A stretch of DNA of 17,218 bases, from NCBI GenBank assembly GCA_017880705.1, contig JADGRS010000017.1:1-17218 (forward strand). Direction: 5' to 3'. The DNA is from Burkholderiales bacterium. GTDB lineage: Bacteria; Pseudomonadota; Gammaproteobacteria; Burkholderiales; Usitatibacteraceae. Within the stretch, counting starts at the first letter, position 1; each line of letters begins with the position of its first letter. Below the pieces are notes generated by a model. It worked only from the letters and a program-made list of their open reading frames with translations. It was not told the DNA's origin and ran no database searches. Positions 1 to 8,122 of the stretch are shown here, in pieces. The position numbers and the translations under genes were made by a program.

Positions 1-659
1 CGCACCAGTGGATCAAGAAGGCGGTGCTCCTCTCGTTCCGGCTGCGCGACAACGAGATCGTGGATGGAGGCCACACGACCTACTACGACAAGGTCGACTC
101 CAAGTTCGCGCACTTCACGCTCGCCGATTTCGTCGCGGGCGGCTACCGAGTGGTTCCCCCGGCGCACGCGAGACGCGGCGCGTTCATCGGCAAGAACGTG
201 GTGCTGATGCCCTCCTACGTGAACGTCGGCGCGTACGTGGACGAGGGCACCATGGTCGACACGTGGGCCACCGTGGGCTCGTGCGCGCAGATCGGCAAGA
301 ACGTCCACTTGTCCGGGGGCGTGGGCATCGGCGGCGTCCTCGAGCCCATCCAGGCGAATCCCACCATCATCGAGGACAACTGCTTCATCGGCGCGAGGAG
401 CGAGGTCGTCGAAGGCGTCATCGTGGGCGAGGGCTCGGTGATCTCCATGGGGGTGTACATCGGCCAGAGCACCAAGATCTACAACCGCGCCACGGGCGAG
501 GTGTCCTACGGGAAAATTCCGCCGGGAAGCGTCGTAGTTTCCGGCAGCTTGCCCGGGGGGGATGGCCGGTATAGTCTCTACTGCGCGGTCATCATCAAGC
601 AGGTGGACGCGAAAACCCGCGCGAAGACGGGAATCAACGAACTACTGAGGGGTGACTAG
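1..659 (+). CDS. dapD: 2,3,4,5-tetrahydropyridine-2,6-dicarboxylate N-succinyltransferase (5' truncated by window edge)
   Basis: This enzyme transfers succinyl from succinyl-CoA to tetrahydrodipicolinate in the cytoplasmic succinylase branch of lysine/diaminopimelate synthesis. The reading frame is open from base 3 and begins [20 protein letters not shown], a typical DapD segment, so the true start lies upstream. About 218 residues are present against about 274 in the family, so roughly 55 N-terminal residues are missing. The body shows the hexapeptide-repeat left-handed beta helix (for example the stretch running from [17 protein letters not shown] into [14 protein letters not shown]), and the GQSTKIY and GKIPPGSVV segments near the C-terminus are as in the family. 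dapE, which acts two steps later, lies about 1.8 kb downstream on the same strand, so a shared lysine/peptidoglycan operon is likely. Identification is secure; only the N-terminus is unseen. Confidence 0.97.
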   Translation, partial: HQWIKKAVLLSFRLRDNEIVDGGHTTYYDKVDSKFAHFTLADFVAGGYRVVPPAHARRGAFIGKNVVLMPSYVNVGAYVDEGTMVDTWATVGSCAQIGKNVHLSGGVGIGGVLEPIQANPTIIEDNCFIGARSEVVEGVIVGEGSVISMGVYIGQSTKIYNRATGEVSYGKIPPGSVVVSGSLPGGDGRYSLYCAVIIKQVDAKTRAKTGINELLRGD

Positions 660-666
660 CCGCCTT

Positions 667-679
667 CTCCCACGGGGAG
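667..679. repeat. Short inverted repeat between dapD and pilU
   Basis: CTCCC-ACG-GGGAG is a perfect 5-base inverted repeat in the 53-base dapD-pilU gap, upstream of the pilU ribosome site. It resembles the core of the CTCTCCC/GGGAGAG intergenic palindromes frequent in high-GC proteobacteria, but no second copy is visible in this window. It is too weak to call a terminator. Confidence 0.3.
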
Positions 680-712
680 CGACGGCGATGGTCGATCTGG
701 GAGGCGTAGCGA

Positions 713-1879
713 ATGTTCATCGAGAAACTCCTGCAGCTGATGGCCGAGAAGAAGGCCTCGGACATCTTCATCTCCGCGGGATCGCCCATCAGCATCAAGA
801 TCCAGGGCAACCTCATCCCCGTGAATCCCGCCAACATGGACGCGGAGCAGACGAAGAAGATCGTCTACGAGATGCTCACGGCGAAGCAGATCGAGACCTT
901 CGAGAACGAGCAGGAGCTCAACTTCTCGAAGCCGATGGCGGGCCTGGGCAACTTCCGCGTGAACGTGTTCTGGCAGAAGGGCTCGACGGCGTGCGTGATC
1001 CGCTACATCACCTCCGACATCCCCAAGATCGCCGACCTGAGCCTGCCCCACGTGCTCTCCACGCTCGTGATGGAGAAGCGCGGCCTGATTCTCGTCGTGG
1101 GCGCGACCGGCTCCGGCAAGTCGACGACCCTCGCCTCGATGCTCGACTACCGCAACTCGATAGCGGCCGGGCACATCCTCACCATCGAGGACCCGGTCGA
1201 GTACGTCTTCATTCCGAAGAAATCGATCTTCAACCAGCGCGAAGTCGGCAACGACACCCACTCCTTCCACGACGCGCTGCGAAACGCCATGCGCCAGGCC
1301 CCGGACTGCATCCTGATCGGCGAGATCCGCGACCTCGAGACGATGCGCATGGCGCTCACCTACGCGTTGTCGGGCCACCTGTGCCTGGCCACGCTGCACG
1401 CGAACAACGCCTACCAGGCGATGAACCGCGTGATCAGCTTCTTCCCGCTGGAAGTGCGCCCGATGCTGCTGCAGGATCTGTCCGTGTCCCTCAAGGCGGT
1501 CATCTCGCAGCGCCTCATCAAGACGGTCGATGGCGGGCGCGTGCCGGCGGTCGAGGTGCTCCTCAACACGCGCAACGTCCAGGAGCTCATCGAGAAGGGC
1601 GAGATCACCGAGATCAAGGAAGCGATGGAGAAGAGCATGTCGCCCGGCTCGCAGACTTTCGAGCAGGATCTCTTCCGCCTGGTGCGCCAGGGCAAGATCA
1701 CCACCGACGAGGCCCTCGCCAACGCCGACTCGGCGACCAACCTCGGTCTCCTCCTCGGCAACTCGGGAATCATGCCGGCGATGTCGGAGAGAGCGAAGCA
1801 GCCGGGCGCGACCCGCCCGGACACCTCGGCGTTCGGCAGCTTCCAGATCACCGAGGAATCCGAGGAGCGCCTGCAATAG
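713..1879 (+). CDS. pilU: Type IV pilus retraction ATPase, PilU subfamily
   Basis: This is a hexameric cytoplasmic ATPase of the GspE/PilT superfamily. PilU assists PilT in depolymerising type IV pili for twitching. The 388-residue product matches PilU length. Visible motifs are Walker A GATGSGKST (130-138), the Asp box HILTIEDPVEY (154-164), Walker B CILIGEIRD (199-207) and the His box GHLCLATLHANNA (221-233). The N-terminus (EKLLQLMAEKKASDIFISAG) and the C-terminal QTFEQDLFRLVRQGKIT...NADSATNLGLLL favour PilU over PilT, which ends differently. The ATG at 713 has a strong GGGAGG ribosome site at 699-704. PilU usually sits beside PilT; here the neighbours are dapD upstream and an Mpo1-like gene downstream. 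The ATPase family is certain and the PilU subfamily is very likely. Confidence 0.93.
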   Translation: MFIEKLLQLMAEKKASDIFISAGSPISIKIQGNLIPVNPANMDAEQTKKIVYEMLTAKQIETFENEQELNFSKPMAGLGNFRVNVFWQKGSTACVIRYITSDIPKIADLSLPHVLSTLVMEKRGLILVVGATGSGKSTTLASMLDYRNSIAAGHILTIEDPVEYVFIPKKSIFNQREVGNDTHSFHDALRNAMRQAPDCILIGEIRDLETMRMALTYALSGHLCLATLHANNAYQAMNRVISFFPLEVRPMLLQDLSVSLKAVISQRLIKTVDGGRVPAVEVLLNTRNVQELIEKGEITEIKEAMEKSMSPGSQTFEQDLFRLVRQGKITTDEALANADSATNLGLLLGNSGIMPAMSERAKQPGATRPDTSAFGSFQITEESEERLQ

Positions 1880-1908
1880 CCGATCCGTCGACCGGCGCGC
1901 CCGACTTC

Positions 1909-2460
1909 GTGAAATCGATCGAAGAGAACCTCACGCAATACGCCGCGTATCACCGCGACCGGCGCAACATCGCGACGCATTTCGCCGGGATTCCGATGAT
2001 CGTCTTCGCGACCATCGTCGCGCTGCAGACCGCATGGATCCCGCTCGGGGCCGTCGACGTCACGCTCGCGGCGGTCGTGTCGCTCGCCACCTGCGTCTAC
2101 TACCTGCGTCTCGACTGGATCTTCGGCGTGACCATGGCGCTCGTCCTTCTCGCGATGTGCGCGGCTGCAAGCGAGATCACCGCGCGCCTCGCGACCGGGC
2201 CGACGCTCGGCCTCGCGGCGGCGATCTTCGTCGCGGGATGGGCGTTGCAGTTCCTCGGCCACAAGTACGAGGGCCTGAAGCCCGCGTTCTACGACGACGC
2301 GATGCAGCTCGCGATCGGCCCGCTCTTCGTGTGCGCCGAGGTCTTCTTTCTTCTCGGGGCCAGGGCGCAGCTGCGGAGCTACATCGAGGATCGCGTCGGG
2401 CCCACGGTCGCGCGCCGCGACGGCGCCGCGATCCGCGCCGACAGTCCCGCCACTCGCTGA
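1909..2460 (+). CDS. Mpo1-like / DUF962 small integral membrane protein
   Basis: This product is about 183 residues and belongs to the DUF962 (YGL010W/Mpo1-like) family. Yeast Mpo1 is an Fe(II)-dependent dioxygenase in alpha-oxidation of 2-hydroxy fatty acids; bacterial members are mostly uncharacterised. Conserved family features are present: YAAYHRDRRNIATHFAGIPM (11-30, with His15 and His24) and FLGHKYEGLKPAF (115-127, with His118), which are likely metal ligands. Hydrophobic segments lie at about 30-48, 52-66, 72-90, 98-117 and 133-150. No ATG exists near the N-terminus. The GTG at 1909 gives VKSIEENLTQYAAYHRD, which fits the family start, although the ribosome site is weak. The reading frame stays open further upstream inside pilU, but that part is a shadow. 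It lies 29 bases after pilU and 36 before dapE, probably in one transcript. A role in lipid metabolism is inference. Confidence 0.82.
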   Translation: MKSIEENLTQYAAYHRDRRNIATHFAGIPMIVFATIVALQTAWIPLGAVDVTLAAVVSLATCVYYLRLDWIFGVTMALVLLAMCAAASEITARLATGPTLGLAAAIFVAGWALQFLGHKYEGLKPAFYDDAMQLAIGPLFVCAEVFFLLGARAQLRSYIEDRVGPTVARRDGAAIRADSPATR

Positions 2461-2496
2461 GATGGGATCGCGCTTGGCGTCGCCGGGGGCCCGCGC

Positions 2497-3630
2497 ATGA
2501 AGAACGAGACCCTCGAGCTCGCCAAGGCGCTCATCGCGCGCCGCTCGGTCACGCCGGAAGACGCCGGGTGCCAGCAGCTCATCATCGACCGGCTGGTGCC
2601 GCTCGGCTTCAAGGCCGAGGTGTTCAAGTGCGGCGACGTCGTGAACCTCCTCATCCGCCACGGCACGGCGAAGCCGCTCGTGGTGCTCGCGGGCCACACC
2701 GACGTCGTCCCCGCGGGCCCGATCGAGAAGTGGCACTCGGACCCCTTCGAGCCGACGATCCGCGACGGCAACCTGTACGGGCGCGGCGCCGCCGACATGA
2801 AGACCTCGATCGCGGCGTTCGTGACGGCGGTTGAGCGCTTCGTCGCCGCGAACCCTTCGCACCGGGGATCCGTCGCGCTGCTCATCACCTCCGACGAGGA
2901 AGGCCCTTCGGTCGACGGCACGGTGCGCGTGGTCGAGGCGCTGAAGGCTCGCGGCGAGACGATCGACTACTGCATCGTGGGCGAGCCCTCGTCGGTGCAT
3001 GTATTCGGCGACACCATCAAGAACGGCCGGCGCGGCTCCCTCACCGGCCGGCTCGTCGTGCACGGCGTGCAGGGGCACGTGGCCTATCCGCAGCGCGCGA
3101 AGAATCCGGTGCACCTCGTCGCGCCCGCCCTGGCGGAGGTCGCGACCACCGAGTGGGACCGCGGCAACGAGTATTTCCCGCCGACCACGTGGCAGATCTC
3201 GAACTTCCACGCGGGCACCGGCGCGCAGAACATCATCCCCGGCTCCGCGCAGGTGGACTTCAACTTCCGCTTCTCCACGGCGAGCACGCCCGAGGGGCTG
3301 AAGGCGCGCGTGGCCGAGATCCTCGATCGCCACGGGCTCGAGTACGCCATCGACTGGACGCTCGGCGGAAAGCCCTTCCTCACGCAGCGCGGGCGGCTGG
3401 TGGAGACGCTCACCCGCGCGGTGGAGAAGGTCTCGGGCGTCACGCCCGAGATCAACTGCACCGGCGGCACTTCCGACGGGCGCTTCATCATCGACATCTG
3501 TCCCGAGGTCGCGGAGTTCGGGCCCGTGAACCGGTCGATCCACAAGGTGAACGAGGCGGTCGCGCTCGCGGAGATCGAGCCGCTCGCGGAGGTCTATCGT
3601 GTCGCGGTCGAGGACTTGCTGCGCGGTTGA
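2497..3630 (+). CDS. dapE: Succinyl-diaminopimelate desuccinylase
   Basis: DapE is a dinuclear zinc M20-family hydrolase that releases succinate from N-succinyl-LL-2,6-diaminopimelate to give LL-DAP for lysine and peptidoglycan. The 377-residue product has full family length. All expected metal and catalytic residues are visible: His67 and Asp69 in [11 protein letters not shown], Asp100 in GRGAADMK, Glu134 (general base) and Glu135 in [11 protein letters not shown], Glu163 in VGEPSS and His349 in NRSIHKVNE. The dimerisation-domain His194 (QGHVAYP) and [10 protein letters not shown] (321-330) are also intact. The ATG at 2497 starts [20 protein letters not shown], a typical N-terminus. Its stop overlaps a TTG start for prmB. 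It shares the strand and pathway with dapD. Confidence 0.97.
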   Translation: MKNETLELAKALIARRSVTPEDAGCQQLIIDRLVPLGFKAEVFKCGDVVNLLIRHGTAKPLVVLAGHTDVVPAGPIEKWHSDPFEPTIRDGNLYGRGAADMKTSIAAFVTAVERFVAANPSHRGSVALLITSDEEGPSVDGTVRVVEALKARGETIDYCIVGEPSSVHVFGDTIKNGRRGSLTGRLVVHGVQGHVAYPQRAKNPVHLVAPALAEVATTEWDRGNEYFPPTTWQISNFHAGTGAQNIIPGSAQVDFNFRFSTASTPEGLKARVAEILDRHGLEYAIDWTLGGKPFLTQRGRLVETLTRAVEKVSGVTPEINCTGGTSDGRFIIDICPEVAEFGPVNRSIHKVNEAVALAEIEPLAEVYRVAVEDLLRG

Positions 3631-4538
3631 AGGCGAAGCGGCCGATCGAAACGCCCAGGACCGCCCACGGCACCGTGCGGGCGCTGCTCGCCTACGCCAT
3701 CGAACGCTTCGATCGCGCCGGGCTCTCCTACGGCCACGGCACCGCCAACGCGCTCGACGAGGCCGCATGGCTCATCCTCCACGCGCTCGGGCTTCCTCCC
3801 GCCAATCTCGACGCGCATCTCGACAAGCCTCTTGCGGCATCGCAGTGGAAGGCGGCCAAGGCGCTCGTCGACGAGCGCGTGCGCACGCGCAAGCCCGCGG
3901 CCTATCTCATGCACGAAGCGTGGCTCGGCCCGCACCGCTTCTACGTCGATGAGCGCGTCATCGTGCCGCGCTCCTTCATCGCCGAGCTGCTGAACCGGGG
4001 CCGGGAAAGCTGGTGCCGGACAAATCCCACTTCCGTGCTCGACCTGTGCACCGGCTCGGGCTGCCTCGCGATCCTCGCGGCGCTCGCGTTACCGCAAGTC
4101 GCCGTCGACGCGGCGGATCTCTCCGATGACGCGCTCGCCGTCGCGAGGCGCAATGTCGCGGACTACAAACTGGGGCCGCGCATCCGTCTCGTGAAGTCCG
4201 ATCTCTTCTCGGCGCTGAGCGGAAAGACCTACGACCTCATCGTCTCCAATCCGCCATACGTGAAGGCCGCGTCGATGCGCCGGCTCCCGGACGAGTACCG
4301 CAAGGAGCCGGAAATGGCGCTCGCGAGCGGAAGCGACGGCCTCGACCACACGCGACGCATCCTCGCGGAAGCCGCGCGGCACCTGAATCCCGGCGGCACC
4401 CTCGTGGTCGAGATCGGCCGCAACCGCAAGGCGCTCGAGCGCGCCTATCCCGAGCTGCCGTTCGAATGGCCCGCAACCAGCGCGGGGCGGGGCTTCGTGT
4501 TCGTCCTGCCACGGGAAGCGCTTCGCGGCAAGGCGTGA
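3627..4538 (+). CDS. prmB: 50S ribosomal protein L3 N5-glutamine methyltransferase
   Basis: PrmB is an S-adenosylmethionine-dependent methyltransferase that modifies a glutamine of ribosomal protein L3. With the TTG at 3627, overlapping the dapE stop as TTGA, the product is 303 residues, the usual length. It shows the helical N-domain ([20 protein letters not shown]), the family-specific [17 protein letters not shown] (106-122), the SAM-binding loop [14 protein letters not shown] (137-150) and the catalytic NPPY (208-211). The VPRS-plus-NPPY pattern separates PrmB from the release-factor enzyme PrmC. The start is uncertain: a GTG at 3675 would remove 16 residues, but GAGGAC at 3610-3615 suits the TTG. 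Its neighbour dapE and the order dapE-prmB are common in betaproteobacteria. The stop codon lies in the loop of a possible stem-loop. Confidence 0.93.
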   Translation: MKAKRPIETPRTAHGTVRALLAYAIERFDRAGLSYGHGTANALDEAAWLILHALGLPPANLDAHLDKPLAASQWKAAKALVDERVRTRKPAAYLMHEAWLGPHRFYVDERVIVPRSFIAELLNRGRESWCRTNPTSVLDLCTGSGCLAILAALALPQVAVDAADLSDDALAVARRNVADYKLGPRIRLVKSDLFSALSGKTYDLIVSNPPYVKAASMRRLPDEYRKEPEMALASGSDGLDHTRRILAEAARHLNPGGTLVVEIGRNRKALERAYPELPFEWPATSAGRGFVFVLPREALRGKA

Positions 4539-4556
4539 TCGCGCCGGGGCGAAGCG
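4519..4556 (+). terminator. Possible stem-loop at the prmB 3' end (weak terminator or attenuator candidate)
   Basis: The arms CGCTTCGC (4519-4526) and GCGAAGCG (4549-4556) are perfect 8-base inverted repeats. A smaller inner pair, GGCG (4532-4535) and CGCC (4542-4545), lies in the loop, and the prmB stop codon sits at its apex. No T-run follows, so it is not a classical intrinsic terminator. It lies just ahead of the -10-like element of the polyene cluster and could separate or modulate transcription between prmB and the carrier-protein gene. In such GC-rich DNA an 8-base arm can also arise by chance. Confidence 0.25.
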
Positions 4557-4564
4557 AGGCCAGG

Positions 4565-4573
4565 TGCTATCAT
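4565..4573 (+). promoter_or_regulatory. Candidate extended -10 promoter element for the polyene cluster
   Basis: TGCTATCAT fits the extended -10 consensus TGnTATAAT with one mismatch and lies 28 bases upstream of the carrier-protein ATG at 4601. It is one of the few AT-leaning patches in this GC-rich region. No convincing -35 is visible 17 bases upstream, as expected for an extended -10 promoter. The start at 4601 has no clear Shine-Dalgarno sequence. Confidence 0.4.
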
Positions 4574-4600
4574 TTCGCACGTCTGGCCCTCTCGAAAACG

Positions 4601-4903
4601 ATGCCGAATTCCCTCGAAACCGTCCCAGTCAACGGGCATGAAGCCGACCCGGCCTTGGTGCGCGAGATCGCGGGCCTGGTGGTCTCGGCGCTCAACCTCG
4701 AAGTGAAGGAAGACGAGATCGATCCGGCCGCGCCGCTCTACGGCGAGGGGCTCGGCCTCGATTCCATCGACATCCTCGAGGTCGCCCTGGTGGTTTCGAA
4801 GCGCTACGGGTTCAAGCTCAAGGAGGACGACCAGGACAACCTGCGCATCTTCCGCTCGCTCAACAACCTCGCAGCCCACGTCGCGGAGCGGAGAACCAAG
4901 TGA
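4601..4903 (+). CDS. Acyl carrier protein of the polyene cluster
   Basis: This 100-residue phosphopantetheine-binding protein would carry the growing acyl chain as a thioester. The prosthetic-group serine is Ser55 in GEGLGLDSIDILE (48-60), and the GLGLDSID form is typical of carrier proteins in aryl-polyene clusters (ApeE/ApeF type). A longer open frame exists upstream into prmB, but the ATG at 4601 gives a family-like N-terminus (MPNSLETVPVNGHEADPALV). It is the first gene after prmB (62-base gap) and its stop overlaps the next start as GTGATG. Most aryl-polyene clusters carry two adjacent carrier proteins; only one is present here. No phosphopantetheinyl transferase is seen in the window. 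Confidence 0.9.
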   Translation: MPNSLETVPVNGHEADPALVREIAGLVVSALNLEVKEDEIDPAAPLYGEGLGLDSIDILEVALVVSKRYGFKLKEDDQDNLRIFRSLNNLAAHVAERRTK

Positions 4904-5538
4904 TGCGCGCGCCGCGCAGCCGCGCCTGGGTCGCGCTCGCGGTGCTCCTGTCCGCCGGTTTCGCCCTTCTCGCCCACTTCGCGATCGTCGACGAGCTCAC
5001 TCCCACGGTGGGCGCGCTCCTGTCGCTCATTCCGGTGACGGCGCTCGCGCTATATGCCGTGCGCCGCTCGCGCCACCGCGCCGCGGCGCTCGTCGCAATC
5101 CTCGCGTTCGGCGCGTTGCTGTGGATGGGATGGGGCACGCTGCAGCGCCACTTCCCGGACCTCTTCTTCGTCGAGCACGCGGGCGCGAACCTCGTGCTCG
5201 CATTCGTGTTCGGCCGCACGCTCTTCGGCGGGCGCGAGGCGCTCTGCACGCGCTTCGCGCGCCTGCTGCACGGCACGCTGCCCGTCGAGGTCGAGCGCTA
5301 CTCGCGCAGGGTCACCGCGGCGTGGACAATCTTCTTCGCGACGCTCTTCGCCCTCTCGTGCACGCTCTACTTCGGCGGCTTCCTCGCCGCGTGGTCGGTG
5401 CTCGCCAACATCCTGAGCCCCATCCTCATCGTGGCGATGTTCATGGTCGAGTACGCGATTCGCCACCGGGTGCTTCCGCAGTGGGAGCGCGTGGGCCTTC
5501 TCGGCGGAATACGCGCCTTCTCGCGCCATTTCGGCTGA
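4903..5538 (+). CDS. COG4648-type inner-membrane protein of the polyene cluster
   Basis: This 211-residue polytopic membrane protein has hydrophobic spans at about 9-29, 33-52, 60-78, 92-108, 138-158 and 162-183, separated by Arg-rich loops (RRSRHR, RYSRR). I recognise it as the uncharacterised COG4648 family that commonly sits between carrier protein and AMP ligase in aryl-polyene clusters; no biochemical function is known to me. Conserved-looking features are FPDLFFVEHAGANL (84-97), RTLFGGREALCTRFAR (105-120) and FMVEYAIRHRVLP (180-192). The ATG at 4903 overlaps the carrier-protein stop (TGATG); a GTG three bases earlier is the alternative. Position and topology suggest a membrane anchor or scaffold for the synthase, which is inference. 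Confidence 0.8.
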   Translation: MRAPRSRAWVALAVLLSAGFALLAHFAIVDELTPTVGALLSLIPVTALALYAVRRSRHRAAALVAILAFGALLWMGWGTLQRHFPDLFFVEHAGANLVLAFVFGRTLFGGREALCTRFARLLHGTLPVEVERYSRRVTAAWTIFFATLFALSCTLYFGGFLAAWSVLANILSPILIVAMFMVEYAIRHRVLPQWERVGLLGGIRAFSRHFG

Positions 5539-5548
5539 CCGAGCCGCG

Positions 5549-6910
5549 ATGTCCTCCGCGCCGAGGCGCACCCCCGCTTCACCACGGCACGCGCTGATCG
5601 CGCACGAGGCCCCGGGAGACGTCGTCGCATCGCGGCGAGGCGAGGCGATCACGGCCGCGCGCTTCGTGTCCGACGTTGCGCGCACCGCCGGCGCGCTGCC
5701 CGCGTCGCGCCACATCCTCAACTTCTGCGTCGACCGCTACCGCTTCGCCGTGACGCTCGCAGCGGCGGTCACGCGAGGGCAGGTGACGCTGCTGCCGCCC
5801 ACGACGACGCCGAACGTGATCCGCGCGATGCGCGACTTCGCGCCCGACGCGTACTTCGTGAGCGAAGATGCGGCGACGCAGGTCGACTTGCCGCGCTTCG
5901 AGATTCCCGCGGACGACGGGCCGCTCCTCGCCTTCGACGTACCGATGATCGCCGCCGAGCAGATCGTCGCCTGCGTCTTCACCTCGGGCTCGACCGGAGA
6001 GCCGCAGCCGCACTTCAAGCGATGGGGCGCGCTCGTCGCCGATATCCGCGCCGAAGCGAAGCGCCTCGCGGTCGGCCCGGGACACACGATTCTCGGCACC
6101 GTTCCGCCGCAGCACATGTACGGATTCGAGTCGACGGTGCTGCTGCCCCTGCTCGGCGGGGCGATCCTCACCTCCGATCGCCTCTACTATCCGGGGGACA
6201 TCGACGCCGCGATCGAGGGCGCGGCGGCGCCGCGAACCCTCTTCACCACGCCGTTCCACCTGCGCGCGTGGATGGAGAGCGGAGAGGCCGCGCGCATCGA
6301 GCGCATCGTCTCGGCGACGGCGCCGTTGTCGGTCGGGCTCGCGCGCGCGGCGGAGGAGCGCACCGGCGCGCAGGTGCTCGAAATCTACGGCTGCACGGAA
6401 GCCGGCCAGGTGGCGACGCGCCGCCCCACCGAGTCGCCGGAGTGGACCCCGTTCGACGGAATTCGCGTATGGAACGACGGCGACCGGGCGATGGTCTCGG
6501 GCGGCCACGTCGAGGAGCCCACGCGCCTCATGGACATCATCGAGGTCACGAGCGACGCGACGCGCTTCCTGCTGCACGGGCGCACCGCCGACATGGTCAA
6601 CATCGCCGGGAAGCGCAATTCGCTCGGCTACCTCGACCACCAGCTCACCGCGATTCCCGGCGTGGTCGACGCAGCGTTCTATCTCCCGGACGAAGAGGAG
6701 GCCGACGGCGTCACGCGCCTCATGGCTTTCGCGGTCGCGCCGACGCTCGACGCCGCGCGGATCATGTCGGCCCTTCGCGAGCGCATCGACGCGGCGTTCC
6801 TGCCGCGCCCGCTTCTCATGGTGGAGAGCCTGCCGCGCCAGCTCACCGGCAAGATTCCCCGCGAGCAGCTGCGCGCTCTCGCGCTGCGCGCCCTCGGCGG
6901 AAAGCGCTAG
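5549..6910 (+). CDS. apeH: AMP-dependent acyl/aryl ligase (ApeH type)
   Basis: This is an ANL-superfamily adenylating enzyme. In aryl-polyene pathways ApeH activates the aromatic starter acid and loads it on the carrier protein. The 453-residue product shows the P-loop FTSGSTGEP (144-152), the aromatic-binding YGCTEAG (280-286), the hinge motif GRTADMVNIAGKR (344-356) and the C-terminal lysine motif LTGKIPRE (432-439, Lys435). It is shorter than typical acyl-CoA synthetases (500 or more residues), as usual for this clade. HFKRW after the P-loop departs from the common P-K-x-x form. The start ATG lies 10 bases after the membrane-protein stop. Substrate cannot be read from sequence; an aryl acid is expected from context, but a fatty acid is possible because no aryl-acid gene is nearby. 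Confidence 0.88.
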   Translation: MSSAPRRTPASPRHALIAHEAPGDVVASRRGEAITAARFVSDVARTAGALPASRHILNFCVDRYRFAVTLAAAVTRGQVTLLPPTTTPNVIRAMRDFAPDAYFVSEDAATQVDLPRFEIPADDGPLLAFDVPMIAAEQIVACVFTSGSTGEPQPHFKRWGALVADIRAEAKRLAVGPGHTILGTVPPQHMYGFESTVLLPLLGGAILTSDRLYYPGDIDAAIEGAAAPRTLFTTPFHLRAWMESGEAARIERIVSATAPLSVGLARAAEERTGAQVLEIYGCTEAGQVATRRPTESPEWTPFDGIRVWNDGDRAMVSGGHVEEPTRLMDIIEVTSDATRFLLHGRTADMVNIAGKRNSLGYLDHQLTAIPGVVDAAFYLPDEEEADGVTRLMAFAVAPTLDAARIMSALRERIDAAFLPRPLLMVESLPRQLTGKIPREQLRALALRALGGKR

Positions 6911-6911
6911 G

Positions 6912-7217
6912 TTGGGCGCGACCGTGACGCCGCTCGCCATCGCGCGGGAGCATCCGTCTTACGAAGGGCATTTTCCGGATCACCCCATCCTGCCGGCCGT
7001 GGTCCTCCTCGGCGAGGCGCTCGCCGCCATCGAGGCCGCCACGGGACGCGGCCCCGAGGCGTGGATGCTCGCGAGCGCCAAGTTCCTCCAGCCCGTGACG
7101 CCCGGCACCGCGCTCACCCTCGCCCTCGAGAGCCTCGCATCGGGCGGAATGCGCTTCGAGATCCGCAGCGCCGCGGCGCTCGTCGCGCACGGCGTCTTCG
7201 CGCCCCGCGACCCATGA
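6912..7217 (+). CDS. apeI: Small hot-dog beta-hydroxyacyl-ACP dehydratase subunit (ApeI type)
   Basis: This short (101-residue) hot-dog protein has the FabZ-like motif HPSYEGHFPDHPILPAVVLL (14-33). The catalytic His is His20. The position 14 residues later, a Glu in FabZ, is Gly34 here. Published work on aryl-polyene synthases describes ApeI pairing with ApeP as a heterodimeric dehydratase, which would supply the missing acid. No ATG exists: TTG at 6912 sits one base after the ligase stop with GGCGGAAAG (6896-6904) as ribosome site; GTG at 6924 is the alternative. The stop overlaps the next start as ATGA. It would dehydrate beta-hydroxyacyl-ACP to the trans-alkene in each elongation round. 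Confidence 0.85.
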   Translation: MGATVTPLAIAREHPSYEGHFPDHPILPAVVLLGEALAAIEAATGRGPEAWMLASAKFLQPVTPGTALTLALESLASGGMRFEIRSAAALVAHGVFAPRDP

Positions 7218-8122
7218 GTTCCCCCTCCTCCCCCTCGGCGCAATGGGCCACCCGGCCCGAGCGGGGCAGCACCGCGCTGATGCGCATCATGGCCTGGGCG
7301 TCGCTCACGCTGGGGAGGCGCTTCTCGCGCGGAGCGCTGCCCCTCATCGCCGCCTACTTCCTCGTGACGGCGCGCGCGGCCCGCCATTCGGCGCGCACGT
7401 TTCTCGAGCGCAGCCTCGGCCGCGCACCGACGCTCGCGCAGCAATACCGGCTCTTCTTCCGGTTCGGCGCCACCGTCCACGACCGCATCTACTTCCTCGC
7501 GGACCGCTTCGACCTCTTCGACATCGACGTGCGAGGCGCGGAGCTCTTCGACGAGGGCGGCGCGCTGCTCATGGGCGCGCACATGGGGAGCTTCGAGGTG
7601 ATGCGCGCGTGCGGGCGCCACTTGGGCAAGCGCCGCGTCGCGATGGCGATGTACGAGGACAACGCGCGCATGGTGAACGAGGCCCTCGCCGCGATCGCGC
7701 CGCACGCGCGGCACGACATCGTCGCGCTCGGCAACGCGGGCTCGATGATCGATCTTGCCGCGCGCCTCGACGAGGGCGATCTCGTGGGCGTCCTCGCCGA
7801 CCGCACGCTCGGCGACGAGCCGGCGCTGCGCCTGCCTTTTCTCGGGCACGCCGCGGCGTTTCCCACGGGACCGATGCGCATGGCCGCGGCGCTGCGCCGC
7901 CGCGTGATCTTCATGGTGGGGCTTTACCGCGGGGGCAATCGCTACGAGGTGCGCTTCGAGCCCCTCGCCGATTTCTCCGACCTGGAGGGCCTCGCGCGCG
8001 CGCAACGCGACCAGCGCGTGCAGGAAGCCGTCGCCGCCTATGCGCGGCGCGTCGAGCACTATGCGCGCGCCGCGCCCTTCAACTGGTTCAACTTCCACGA
8101 CTTCTGGGGAACCGCGCCGTGA
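7214..8122 (+). CDS. LpxL/HtrB-like acyltransferase (stand-alone half of the aryl-polyene GT2/acyltransferase)
   Basis: This 302-residue protein belongs to the lipid A lauroyl/myristoyl acyltransferase (LPLAT) family. It shows the catalytic HX4E motif in MGAHMGSFEVMR (His123, Glu128) and the family's hydrophobic N-terminal stretch (ALPLIAAYFLVTARAARHSA, 41-60). The N-terminus (PERGSTALMRIMAWASLTLG) is like the C-terminal half of the fused glycosyltransferase/acyltransferase found in many aryl-polyene clusters; here the glycosyltransferase half is absent and a matching one lies at 14873-15631 on the other strand. The ATG overlaps the apeI stop (ATGA) and its stop overlaps the next GTG start. 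It probably acylates a lipid or sugar anchor carrying the polyene at the inner membrane, which is inferred from cluster context. Confidence 0.87.
   Translation: MSSPSSPSAQWATRPERGSTALMRIMAWASLTLGRRFSRGALPLIAAYFLVTARAARHSARTFLERSLGRAPTLAQQYRLFFRFGATVHDRIYFLADRFDLFDIDVRGAELFDEGGALLMGAHMGSFEVMRACGRHLGKRRVAMAMYEDNARMVNEALAAIAPHARHDIVALGNAGSMIDLAARLDEGDLVGVLADRTLGDEPALRLPFLGHAAAFPTGPMRMAAALRRRVIFMVGLYRGGNRYEVRFEPLADFSDLEGLARAQRDQRVQEAVAAYARRVEHYARAAPFNWFNFHDFWGTAP

Noticed and set aside
713..1879. PilT rather than PilU
   Set aside because: The N- and C-terminal segments, the QREVGNDT and NADSATNLGLLL regions and the 388-residue length fit PilU better; PilT is usually about 345 residues.
1411..3768. 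A 785-codon minus-strand open frame across pilU, the Mpo1-like gene and dapE
   Set aside because: It spans three well-supported + strand genes and its translation has no recognisable domain, only the Arg-rich composition typical of shadows.
5579..6940. A 453-codon minus-strand open frame opposite the AMP ligase
   Set aside because: It is the same length as the ligase only because it mirrors it; the sense frame has all adenylation motifs, the antisense none.
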